A stretch of DNA of 64,000 bases from Siphonodentalium dalli. Its lineage: Eukaryota > Mollusca > Scaphopoda > Gadilida > Siphonodentaliidae. The number at the start of each line of letters is the position of its first letter. Within the stretch, counting starts at the first letter, position 1. Of the stretch, positions 47,078 through 57,353 are shown one piece after another. Under the pieces are notes generated by a model. That model ran no database searches. It saw nothing but the letters and a program-made list of their open reading frames with translations, and was not told the origin of the DNA. Position numbers and translations under genes: made by a program. The stretch covers positions 226,626,578 through 226,690,577 of the forward strand of contig CP136062.1 of the NCBI GenBank assembly GCA_032622095.1, read 5' to 3'.

Positions 47078-48050
47078 AACAAGACAGTCAATGACTGTGG
47101 GGTCGCTCACCAGACTGCAAAGACTGATAAGACTGGGACTCTGGAGACCAAAACAGTCTGCACTTTTTATAATCACTTTAAAAGAAGTAGATTTAAACAG
47201 GATATGTGGCTAGAGAGACTAAGTATGTAGATTGGTGAAAATCAACCTTGAAATTGCCAACTGTACACTAGTGACCCCCCCCCCCCCCCCCCCCCCCCTC
47301 CTCCAGCTCAACAAGTCCCCGCCTGACCGGGCACCAGATTCCCAAGTCTTAGGTTGGAATTTCACAACCGACACCTCAAACTTTCTCAATTTGGAAATTT
47401 CCAATCTCACAAGCGCCTTTTTCTAAAACCATTTAGACATGTTTAAAGCCCAATTATCCATGGACCCAAAACACAATACATGTATGTCAGACCAATCAGT
47501 CAGGTGGTTCCAAGGTAGATGTTTTATAAATTTGGTATTTCAATGATTTTATTAGACACAAAAGTGTTAACTCCCCATAGCCTGCCATTTCTTGACAGGT
47601 TGATCTCATTGTAACAAATCTGAATCTCAGTCACTAAAGGATCCTCCTGATTCCTCCATACTATATGTAAACTAAATAGTCCAAACTCTCTTGAGAAGAC
47701 ATTTTAAGAATTACTATAGAGACATATAGTTATGTCCCTGGTCCCACCATATTTAACCTGGTGACCCCATCTGAATAAATTAGAATCCCAGACACCAAAG
47801 AACCCTTCATACATATCATAAATATCAGTAAAATAGACCTGATAGTCCTTGTGAAGGAAGCATATTAAGAGGGAAACTGTCCTACGCTTGGTCCCTATTT
47901 GATCAGGTGACCCCATTTAAAAAAATCTGAATTGCAGTCAAGGAAGAACATTCCATTCTATATAAGCCAAATAGGTCTTGCAAACATATTTTAAGAATTA
48001 CTCTGCCCTTATTTGACTTTGTGATCCCATTTTCACAAATCTGATAAGGA
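47078..48050. repeat. ~1-kb interspersed repeat, copy 2
   Basis: Same sequence as 34496-35600, including ACAAGACAGTCAATGACTGT, a 23-base C run (47276-47298) where the other copy has CCCCCTCCTCCTCC, and the GTGACCCCAT monomers; it is internally shortened near 48000. Confidence 0.75.
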
Positions 48051-48464
48051 TAAGATTTAAGTTCCCCAGTTGAAGTTGGTGATATTCACCCATTTATGAA
48101 TTTTATCTTCTGCAAATTAGGGGATATAGAAACTTCCTAGAAGGGAAATTTAACTAACAACAATGTAAATTTGATACTATAGATACTTCCCGGAAGATGA
48201 GGCCTAAGCAGAATGAGGTCTCCAGAGGGTGAATTTGGTGATGCTAGCCCAATGTGCGGGATAGCATCACAAAAACAGTGTCTGTTTCCTACATTGTGCA
48301 TGCCTGGCCTCAAGCAACACAATGTATTATACAATCAAGCCTTGAAATAGTGTGAAAGTGTGTCTGTCATTTGCAGACTGGGGTCCCCAGAGGGTGAATT
48401 TAGTGATGCTATCCTGCACAGTGGGCTAGCATCACCAAATTCACCATCTGGGGACCTCATTCTG
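47982..48464 (+). repeat. Left direct repeat flanking the LINE fragment
   Basis: Nearly identical to 49284-49777 apart from a 10-bp deletion (GGGCACCTCA missing near 48094), a one-base difference and a few substitutions. It contains hAT-MITE hairpin sequence. It stops exactly where the reverse-transcriptase fragment begins. Confidence 0.85.
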
Positions 48465-49283
48465 GATTTCTAGCAGGGCGTTACATTGGGGAATCAACAA
48501 GGCTTACATTTGATTTATTAGAAAAATGCGAGCAAAGAGATATACCTGGATTACTAGTACTACTTGATTTTGAAAAAGCTTTTGACTCCTTAGAATGGAG
48601 TTATTTAGAAAATTGTTTAAAATTTTACAAATTTGGACCAGATATCATCGGTTGGGTAAAAACCTTTTATACAGATATTTTCAGCTATATTGTCAATAAC
48701 GGAAACCTATCTAACAAGATAGATATACATAGAGGGGTAAGACAAGGTGACCCACTTTCTCCTTACCTGTTTATTTTAGCGGTAGAAACTCTTAGCGCAT
48801 CTTTAAAAAATAATTTAGATATAAACGGGATAAAAATTAATAAAACTGAATACATGGTCTCACAATATGCAGATGACATGAACCTCTTCCTCAGGAATGA
48901 CTCACACTCATTAAACGAAGCCCTTAATACAGTCCGAAATTTCGCAAAGATAACAGGACTAAAAGCAAACTTCCAAAAAACTCAAGTCTTATGGATTGGA
49001 TCGAAACGGGGCTGTGGTGAAGAAATTCCAACAGAAGAAAATATCCTATGGAATCACTCAAATTCGGTCACTATACTTGGTATTGAATTCAACCTCTTCA
49101 ATGACGACTACATTGAAAATAATTACAAGACAAAAATAAAAAAGCTAGAAAAATCTACTGAATGACTGGTCCTTCAGACAACTAAGTCTTACTGGAAAAA
49201 CAACAGTAATAAAGACTCTTGCACTTCCAATGTTAATTCACTGTCTATCAGTACTACCTCCCCCTTCAAAAGACACATCTCTA
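48465..49283 (+). pseudogene. Reverse-transcriptase fragment of a LINE (non-LTR retrotransposon)
   Basis: One frame from 48464 reads the RT fingers and palm without stops: GRYIGESTRL, motif A LLDFEKAFDS, RGVRQGDPLSPYLF, and the catalytic QYADDM near 48863-48880, ending in a stop at 49163. A one-base shift there restores the thumb motif WSFRQLSLTGKTTVIKTLA to about 49283. Motifs resemble the L1/Tx1 group (inference). Endonuclease, N-terminus and 3' end are missing, so it is dead. It is sharply bounded by the ~490-bp direct repeats. Confidence 0.88.
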
Positions 49284-49777
49284 AAACATATTTTAAGAAT
49301 TACTCTGCCCTTATTTGACTTTGTGATCCCATTTTCACAAATCTGATAAGGATAAGATTTAAGTTCCCCAGTTGAAGTTGGTGATATTCACCCATTGGGC
49401 ACCTCATTTATGAATTTTATCTTCTGCAAATTAGGGGATATAGAAACTTCCTAGAAGGGAAATTTAACTAACAACAATGTAAATTTGATACTATAGATAC
49501 TTCCCGGAAGATGAGGCCTAAGCAGAATGAGGTCTCCAGAGGGTGAATTTGGTGATGCTAGCCCAATGTGCGGGATAGCATCACAAAAACAGTGTCTGTT
49601 TCCTACATTGTGCATGCCTGGCCTCAAGCAACACAATGTATTATACAATCAAGCCTTGAAATAGTGTGAAAGTGTGTCTGTCATTTGCAGACTGGGTCCC
49701 CAGAGGGTGAATTTAGTGATGCTATCCTGCACAGCGGGCTAGCATCACCAAATTCACCATCTGGGGACCTCATTCTG
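49284..49777 (+). repeat. Right direct repeat flanking the LINE fragment
   Basis: Second copy of 47982-48464, without the 10-bp deletion. Sequence continues normally into a complete hAT MITE, so this copy sits in the ancestral context on its right side. Confidence 0.85.
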
Positions 49778-50095
49778 CTAGGGCCCCCAACTGCTATGGC
49801 AGCCCTAGGATAAGATTGAAGTTCCCCAGTTGAAGTTGGTGATGTTCACCCATTGGGCACCTGAATTATGAATTTATCTTCTGCAAATTAGGGCATATAG
49901 AAACTTCCTAGAAGGGAAATGTCACTAACAACAATGTTAATTTGATACTATAGATACTTCCCAGAAGATGAGGCCTAAGCAGAATGAGGTCTCCAGAGGG
50001 TGAATTTGGTGATGCTAGGCCGCTGTGTGGGATACCATCACTAAATTCACCCTCTGGGGACCTCATTCTGCAAATGACATTAGTCCTGATATGAA
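49650..50095. mobile_element. hAT-type MITE, long form
   Basis: CAAGCCTTGAAATAGTGTG left end, two GAATGAGGTC hairpins, right end worn (AAATGACATTAGTCCTG). Confidence 0.7.
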
Positions 50096-50520
50096 CAATA
50101 CATGAGAGATTGGGAATTAATATTCTTCTAGCAGATCTGCAGGAATGTTTATAAACATATCAAGATTGACATGATTGTGTGAGCATATGTAAACAACAAG
50201 GATGCTTCATTGATAACACCATTAATCTCATTTAATTTATGAATGACATGAATACACTCCCTGGGGACTCTGCCTATAGCTACAGAAGAGTTGCCTTGTA
50301 ATGGGAATGCACAGATACTAGTATTAAAAGAAATTTACTGAACATTTCTGTACATCTGTCTGTTCATCTTTTCTCCCAAACCCCTGATTTCAGAGGTACC
50401 TACTCTAACCCCCCCCCCCCCCCCAAAGATGTAATGTCACAAGTTCTTCAAAATTTTAATTAAATGTTTTTTAATTTATTTAAATAAAAAATACTTTATT
50501 TACCTGTGAGTTAGGAGATG
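50096..50520. other. No recognisable feature
   Basis: A C run at 50409-50424; otherwise plain AT-rich sequence. Confidence 0.4.
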
Positions 50521-51450
50521 AGATAGGGTGGAATGATGTTGGTTGGGGGCAGGGTGGGGTTCTGGGTCATGTGGAGGGGGGTGATAATTTTTTTTGTATG
50601 TTATATTGATCAAGGAGTTTCTGAATTTTTTATTATTTTTTGGGGAATTATGGCCCTGGCTCCACCCCTATTTGACCCAGTGACCCCATTTGAACAAATC
50701 TGAACCCCAGTCATTCAATGCCCCACATACCAAATATAAACTAAATCGGCATAATGGTTCTTGACAAGAATTCGTTATAAGAATTACCAACGAGGAATAT
50801 AGTTATGGCCCTGGTTTCACAACTGTTTGACACAGTGACCTCATTTGAACAAATCTGAATGACAGTCACCTAGGGAACATCCACACCAAATATGATCAAA
50901 ATGCAAAAATGTAATTTTTTGGTTTTTAGAGTTATGTCCCTGGCTCTGCCCCTAATTGACCCAGTGACCCAATTTGAACAAATCTGATTCCCAGTCACCC
51001 AAGGTCCCTCAGTACCAAATATAAGCTAAATCAGCCCAATATTTTTGTAGAAGAAGTCATTGTAAGAATTACTATGAGTTATGGCCCTGGTTTCTCAACT
51101 AATTGACCGGGTGACCTCATTTGAACAAATCTGAACACCAGTCACCCAAGGACCCTCCATACCAAATATTAGCTAAATCGGCACAATGGTTATGGACAAG
51201 AAGTTGTTGTAAGAATTACTGTGGAGGAATAGAGTTATGGCCTTGGTTTCACAACTATTTGACCCAGTGACCTCATTTGAACAAATCTGAATTAGAGTCA
51301 CCTAGGGAACATCCACACCAAATATGAAAAAATTCGGTATGATGGTTTCAGAGGAGAAGATGTTTTTAAAAAAGTTGACGGACGGACAGACAGACGGACG
51401 AGGAGTGATGACTATAGCTCCACCGGAGACTTTGTCTCAGGTGAGCTAAA
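50521..51450 (+). repeat. GTGACC monomer repeat, long copy
   Basis: About five diverged ~150-bp monomers with TATGGCCCTGG, TTTGACCCAGTGACC, ACAAATCTGAA and ACCAAATAT words, preceded by a G-rich part shared with 36380-36480 and ending GACGGACGAGGAGTGATGAC then AGGTGAGCTAAAAAG. Confidence 0.7.
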
Positions 51451-51519
51451 AAGCATACATCTGCTGCTGAAATAGGCCTATATTTGTTATTCATTTAATT
51501 AAGTTTTCCTAAATCAAAA

Positions 51520-51655
51520 TTTTTAAAAACTAATGCCGCTATAACCCAGAGTCACCACACAAAATTTGGTTGAAATCGGACCAGCAGTCTGGGAGAAAAA
51601 TCCAGACGGATGGACAGACAGACAGACCCTACTCTCATGGATATATAGATTAAAA
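51520..51655 (+). repeat. Mollusc-type interspersed repeat 3' tail
   Basis: CACCACACAAAATTTGGTTG, AAATCGGACCAGCAGTCTGG, then GACAGACAGACAG and GATATATAGATTAAAA. Plus-strand counterpart of 8890-9035. Confidence 0.65.
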
Positions 51656-51852
51656 CATATTCAAATATTTGTCTGACTGGATAAATTAGTACATGATCTG
51701 TGAGAATTCATTATGCTTTTTCAAAAATCAGTAATTGTTAAAAACTAATATTTATAATTGAAATATACACGGAAAATATGTATCGTTAGTACAATATCTC
51801 CTGCAACAAATATTTAGCTCATCCATGAGTTCCAGATAGCAGCTATCTGAAT

Positions 51853-52625
51853 GTCTGAAGCAACGGTTTAGAGATTACATTCGGGACGTAGGTTCCTGAA
51901 AGTCTGAAGCGACGGTTTAGAGATTACATTAGGGACGTAGGTTCCTGAAAGTCTGAAGCGACGGTTTAGAGATTACATTAGGGACGTAGGTTCCTGAATG
52001 TCTGAAGCGACAGGTTAGAGATTACATTAGGGACGTAGGTTCCTGAAAGGATGAAGCAACGGTTTAGAGATTACATTAGGGACATAGGTTCCTGAATGTT
52101 TGAAGCGACGGTTTAGAGATTACATTAGTGACGTAGGTTCATGAAAGTCTGAAGCGACGGTTTAGAGATTATATTAGGGACGTAGGTTCCTGAAAGTCTG
52201 AAGCGACGGTTTAGAGATTACATTAGGGACGTAAGTTCCTGAAAGTCTGAAGCGACGGTTCAGAGATTACATTAGTGACGTAGGTTCCTGAAAGTCTGAA
52301 GCGACGGTTTAGAGATTTACATTAGTGACGTAGGTTCCTGAAAGTCTGAAGCGATGGTTTAGATATTACATTAGGGATGTAGGTTCATGAAAGCGACGGT
52401 TTAGATATTACATTAGGGATGTAGGTTCATGAAAGCGACGGTTTAGATATTACATTAGGGATGTAGGTTCATGAAAGCGACGGTTTAGATATTACATTAG
52501 GGATGTAGGTTCATGAAAGTCTGAAGTGACGGTTTAGAGATTACATTAGGGACGTAGGTTCCGGAAACGATGGTTTAGATATTACATTAGGGATGTAGGT
52601 TACTGAAGCGACAGGTTAGAGATTA
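51853..52625. repeat. 49-bp minisatellite, about 16-17 copies
   Basis: Unit GTCTGAAGCGACGGTTTAGA plus GATTACATTAGGGACGTAGGTTCCTGAAA. Several consecutive units near 52390-52510 lack the GTCTGAA start and are about 42 bp. The last unit breaks directly into a hAT MITE hairpin at 52626. Confidence 0.93.
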
Positions 52626-52995
52626 CACAGCAGGCTAGCATTACCAAATTCACCATCTGGGAACCTCATTCTGCTTAAGTCTCAACTGCTATGGGAGATC
52701 TAGGATCAGATTGAATTTCCCCAGTTGAAGTTGGTGATGTTCACCCATTAATCACCTCGATTATACAACTTATCTTCTACAAATTAGGGGATGTAGAAGG
52801 AAACAGAAGGGAAAAAGTAACTAAAAATAATGTTAATTTGAATATATAGGTACATCGAAAAAGATGAGGCCTAATCAGAATGAGGTCCCCAGAGGGTGAA
52901 TTTGGTGATGCTTGTCAGCTGTGCTGGGTAGCATCACTAAATTCACCCTCTGGGGACCTCATTCTGAAATGACAGACACACTATATCAAGGCTTG
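52626..52995. mobile_element. hAT-type MITE missing its left end
   Basis: Begins inside the first hairpin loop (CAGCAGGCTAGCATTACC), continues through the middle block and an intact second hairpin to CTATATCAAGGCTTG. Confidence 0.75.
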
Positions 52996-53039
52996 CTGGT
53001 ATCACAGTAACAATGAACAGAGATTATGGAATGATTTAT

Positions 53040-53135
53040 ATTAGTAACTATAGATAAATACCCTGCCATATCAATACAAATTATAACTATACAAATACCC
53101 TGCCATATCAATAAAAATTATAACTATACAAATGT
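53040..53135. repeat. 38-bp tandem duplication
   Basis: Two copies of ATACCCTGCCATATCAATA plus AAATTATAACTATACAA. Confidence 0.85.
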
Positions 53136-53376
53136 GCACTTGAGAAGTACACCGTAATAAAGATTAATCAAAGGAGGTTACACTAGTATTGCAAATGCAC
53201 AAAATACCAGGAAATATCAAAATTAGGGCTGTATCGATATACCTAGTCATGATACAATACAAATCGTCACGACACGAAACATATTACAATACACTATATT
53301 AGTGTTCTCAATGATTTACCCCCTGAATTAACAGTTTTTATTACACTCCTGTGCTCTATTTATATTGAAAACGCTG

Positions 53377-53719
53377 TTAACCCTTTAGAGAGTATCTGTA
53401 ACGTCATATACATGACGTCATGAGTAAATTTAACGTCAACGTCATAGCAATAATTATTAACAAGTTCGGGTCAAAAGGGTCCAATAATTCGTTTTAATTT
53501 AGGTGCATTTTTTGTTAACGTGTGTTATCATAATCGATTGCACTTATACATTTGGGAAATTATATTAATCAAAATAACTCCTATACAAATCATTTATAAA
53601 TCAGATGATTTATTTAAGTTATGTCCACATAAAATAACACATCCTGAACCGACATATATGTCGTTCTACTGCTCAACCGATAGATGACATATATGTCGTT
53701 CTACTCGCCAAAGGGTTAA
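53377..53719. mobile_element. P5-family TTAA element
   Basis: TTAACCCTTTAGAGAGT and ACTCGCCAAAGGGTTAA ends with TTAA both sides. Interior carries ATGACGTCATGAG and two copies of GACATATATGTCGTTCTACT. It lacks the 69-bp palindrome. A solo end CACCTGCCAAAGGGTTAA near 33331 is probably related. Confidence 0.65.
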
Positions 53720-53895
53720 TTAAAAATGATAATGTCACTAGTGAATTATGTCAATGACGTCATTGATGTTATGTCGCTTACTTATCTAGACTGAATTTTC
53801 AATGGTTGATCTTTCTCAAATCTGGACTTTCATGCATTAATTCTGGGTGTTTTAATCATGTTTGGCAACTAAATTGATGCAGAAGTGTAATAAAT

Positions 53896-54055
53896 AGAGT
53901 AAACAATTAGTTCCGAGAATTACGTTAAACAATTCACTTGAGGCGAGAGATGTTTAGGTAAGAAACTTGTGCGCTAACATGCACTTGTTTCTTAATGATG
54001 TCTCTCACCTCTCGTGAATTATTTAACGTAATTCTTGGAACCAATTGATTACTCT
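53896..54055. mobile_element. Foldback element, ~160 bp
   Basis: Arms AGAGTAAACAATTAGTTCC...CACTTGAGGCGAGAGATG and CATCTCTCACCTCTCGTG-like complement ending GGAACCAATTGATTACTCT surround a loop with GCGCTAACATGC. Confidence 0.75.
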
Positions 54056-54306
54056 CTATATAACGGGAGATAGAGTTCATTTTGACCAAAAATAGTTAGC
54101 TAGAGGAGTCAAATACAGATAATAAACTTGTAAACTTGAGAGAACATGGCAGTATTTGCTCTTTTACACATGCCCTCTTCAGAAATGATTTAATTCTCTG
54201 TATCACGATATGCATGGCTTGATACAATACACATATCGTTTGAAAGTTCATCGCGACACATTGAATTCACAATAAACCATTCCAGCCCTAATTAACATGG
54301 GTAATA

Positions 54307-54700
54307 TGTGACCCGCCATATCAACCCACAGGGAGTCTCACACAGATGGAAGCATGCACTACATAGTGTCGTCTGCTCCAGGCTGTGTGGGGCTCTCTAT
54401 GGGTTAATAGACCCGCCATATCAAATTCAGTCGTAAGACAGGATTTTTTTACCCTGTGCCAATGCATTCTCTTATATATGCGAGTCGACCATAGGTCGCC
54501 TCGCATATATAAGAGAATGCATTGGCCTAACAATTTTTTATCATTTGTTTTAAATAAATGTTTCTGACAATTTTTAGGACATAAAATAAAAAACATCCAT
54601 TACCCTGCAGGGAGCCCCACACATATATAGAAGCATATAGAACAGTGTCGTCTGCTCATGTTTGTCTGGGGCTCTGTATGGGTGAAATTATAAAATTGTT
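54307..54700. mobile_element. P4-type composite with two B hairpins and one A palindrome
   Basis: TGACCCGCCATATCAA occurs at 54308 and again at 54411, bracketing B hairpin 54324-54406. After the second copy come GTCGTAAGACAGGATTTTTT, the A palindrome (54458-54526) and a second B hairpin (54602-54683). The expected right TIR is absent, so the element is rearranged or truncated. Confidence 0.7.
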
Positions 54701-54948
54701 AAAGAAAAAATTATTTATTGGGTTCTGATAATGGATCACTCGGTTATGGAGGAGTGAAGAAATCAAACATTTTGTTTTACCATCGCGTCACAACAAACTC
54801 GTGCAGTAACGCTAACCAGTTCACACACTTGTGTCATCCTATCTATTTATTACATACATCAAATACAATCAACATGTTATTCAGAGCCCTTCCAATAACA
54901 ATTCATTGTTTTGCAAAGATGTTTAAATTCTGCAATTCTTGTTAAATC

Positions 54949-56133
54949 TAGAGTTTAATTCGGGACCGGGAATTCCCGGTTCCCGATTTCCAATTGACAA
55001 GTCCCGAAATCCGGATTTTCAAAACCGGGAACCGGGAAATGTAAAACGTCTATTGTGATGCGATTTGAGTCGGAACATAGTGTATTTAATAGTGTGTATA
55101 TCTACGATTTAAGCACAATCATGTATATCGTTTGATCGTTAGATTCGTTACCATCATATCTAGTGTTAACTGCAGTCTGCACGTAATTATAACGTTTTTG
55201 GGGCACCCTGGAATGGCCGGCATTGATAGTGTTACTAATATAAACAGACACAGTGAAATTGACAACATTGTCTCACTCGCCGTTTGAGGTCAAACACATC
55301 AATGCGATTCTGCGACATGATGGTATTACTGACGCGGCTTTTCAGTTTGTCGGGACTTCTTTGATCTAGAGTCTAGACAGTGTTGTATATTTCAAATGAC
55401 CTTGCACGGTTGCACCGAACGTTTGCGAAGCTGTGTGAGGTCGCTTAAGATGACGAATTTGACGCTTCAACATCGCACAAATCTCGCACAGGTGGAAACG
55501 TGCAGCGAACCACACCCAACATCGCTGCAGAGTTTAAATTGTACGAAGCGAACAACGTGCGGACGGAAAACTTAAATTTCCAATATGAAGCCCTGAAAAC
55601 AGGCAAACCGACATCTGTGGAGTCCGATCGTAGCTTCTCGAGTGCTGGCAAATTTTCAATGAAGATTCGGTCACGATTAAGTGACAGTTCTTTAAGCAAC
55701 CTTCTGTTTTTACGGAAGTTCTATCGCAAAACTTCTACGTAAAACAGACGGTTGGTTAACGAACTTCACTTAAGGGTGATCGAGTCTTCGTTGATGTTGC
55801 TAAATTGATGACATTAACGGTACGGTACGCTAAACTACAGTACGATTTGGCTATGAACTGTGAAAATCAATCATGTGTTTATTTTTGTTTAAATGGCGCA
55901 AGAATGCGGCAAGATTCGCGTGTTACTTTGTTGTTCAACTGTAAGTTTCAAAAGTAATTAAAGAGATGTTGCATTAAAACCATGTTGTGTATATATTTTG
56001 ACATTCGGCAGTAAGTTATTATCATAATATGATGTCAACAAATAAACCGGGAATTTTCCCAGGTTCCCGGATCCAGGGATGAAAAATGTCCCGGTTCCGT
56101 TTTCCAAAATAAACCGGGAAATATCAAACTCTA
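54949..56133 (+). mobile_element. Decayed hAT transposon, 1185 bp
   Basis: Perfect 8-bp target duplication GTTAAATC at 54941-54948 and 56134-56141. Ends TAGAGTTTAATTCGGGACCG and, complemented, TAGAGTTTGATATTTCCCGG; further CCGGGAA/TTCCCGG motifs are clustered in both subterminal regions, as hAT transposases use. Only the C-terminal part of a transposase remains (55450-55742). Confidence 0.88.
55450..55742 (+). pseudogene. hAT transposase C-terminal dimerisation domain remnant
   Basis: The open frame from 55450 to TAA 55740-55742 ends PTSVESDRSFSSAG, KIRSRLSDSSLSNLLFLRKF. These are the hallmark residues of the hATC dimerisation domain (ESxRxFSxAG and RxRLS, then LxFLR). A stop lies immediately upstream (TAA at 55447), and no DDE catalytic core or zinc finger is present, so the protein is not functional as a transposase. 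Confidence 0.85.
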
Positions 56134-56332
56134 GTTAAATCTGAAACATTTTGGGTGTTTCCTTGGTTTCTTGAGCAGACAGAGATCCTCAAGTGAGACC
56201 GAATGAAATGGAACAATTTCAGTCATGTTCATTGCATTGACACCCAAATTGTTTACTCAGCATTTCGTGAGTAGATGAAGAGTCCTTTGTATGAAAACAG
56301 CTGTATTGGTAAAGTGAAACCCTATGAGAATA

Positions 56333-56770
56333 CAAGCCTGAGTTTAGTGTGTCTGTCATTTACAGAATGAGGTCCCCAGAGGGTGAATTAAGTGACGCTA
56401 TCACACATAGTGGGCTAACATCACTAAATTCACCCTCTGGGGACCTCATTCTGCTGAAGCCTCATCTTCTCTGGAAAGTTTCTTTCTTATCAAATTTCTA
56501 TAGAAACTTCTTCACATATATTCTATTTCTTTTTTAGTTTAATTTCTCTATATCCCCAAATTGGCAGACGACACATTGTATAATCAAGGTGCCCAATGGG
56601 TGTACAGCACAATATTCACCATTTGGGAACTTCAATCTGAGTCTATGTCTCCCATAGCAGATGAGGCCATGCAGAATGAGGGCCCCAGAGGGTGAATTTG
56701 GTGATGCTAGCCTGCTATGTGGGATAGCATCACTAAATTCACCCTATGGGGCACACTAAACGCAGGCTTG
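56333..56770. mobile_element. hAT-type MITE, long form
   Basis: CAAGCCTGAGTTTAGTGTG and CACACTAAACGCAGGCTTG ends, flanked by TGAGAATA and TGTGAATA (7 of 8). Two hairpins; right hairpin arm partly deleted (CCCTATGGGGCACAC). Confidence 0.82.
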
Positions 56771-56939
56771 TGTGAATACTTGGACAGGTTTAGATTGAAC
56801 ACTTCACACTTCAAGCACAACAGAGTATAACATTCCACATGTTCGTTGGTAGTACTATACTCTGTTGATAAGCTCTGCATAACACTGACTGTGAATTGAT
56901 ATGCATGAGTAGCAGCCTCATTTAATACTGACTATAGCA

Positions 56940-57081
56940 AATATGGCTTGTTGCCATTCATCGGAAAGCTCTCACTGAGAGCTTTCCGATGAATGGAAAC
57001 AAGCCATATTTGTGACTAAATCCTGAAAAATTACCCATAATTCTGATGTGGTTAAGGAGTCGATTATTTAGGGCATTACTG
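56940..57081. mobile_element. Mariner-like foldback, left arm mostly lost
   Basis: Starts inside the left arm (AAATATGGCTTGTTGCCATT), contains the loop palindrome CATCGGAAAGCTCTCACTGA and the complete right arm to GGGCATTACTG + TA. Confidence 0.8.
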
Positions 57082-57204
57082 TAAATATAGTCTGTGGATT
57101 CTTGACTGAAGATATCAATCTAAAGCTTTCAACTGACTCAGCATTTCTTTGGCTTCGTGAATATATCAGACATCCTCAGTACAAGGACAGCTGGAGTCGG
57201 GAAA

Positions 57205-57315
57205 ATGCTAGCTGTGCTTATTGTAACCCTGTCTGAATCCTTTCCTCGGCAACAACAAAATGCTAGCTGTGCTTATTGTAACCATGTCTAAATCCTTTCC
57301 TCGGCAACAACAATA
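57205..57315. repeat. ~55-bp tandem duplication
   Basis: Two copies of AAAATGCTAGCTGTGCTTAT through CCTCGGCAACAACA with two substitutions. Confidence 0.85.
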
Positions 57316-57353
57316 TCAGTAAAGTGAAGAAGCCTCCGATAATATAAATAGCC

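Noticed and set aside
47276-47298. 23-base C run (also runs at 18438, 25441, 50409)
   Set aside because: Simple homopolymers, likely polymorphic or affected by sequencing error; no functional claim is made.
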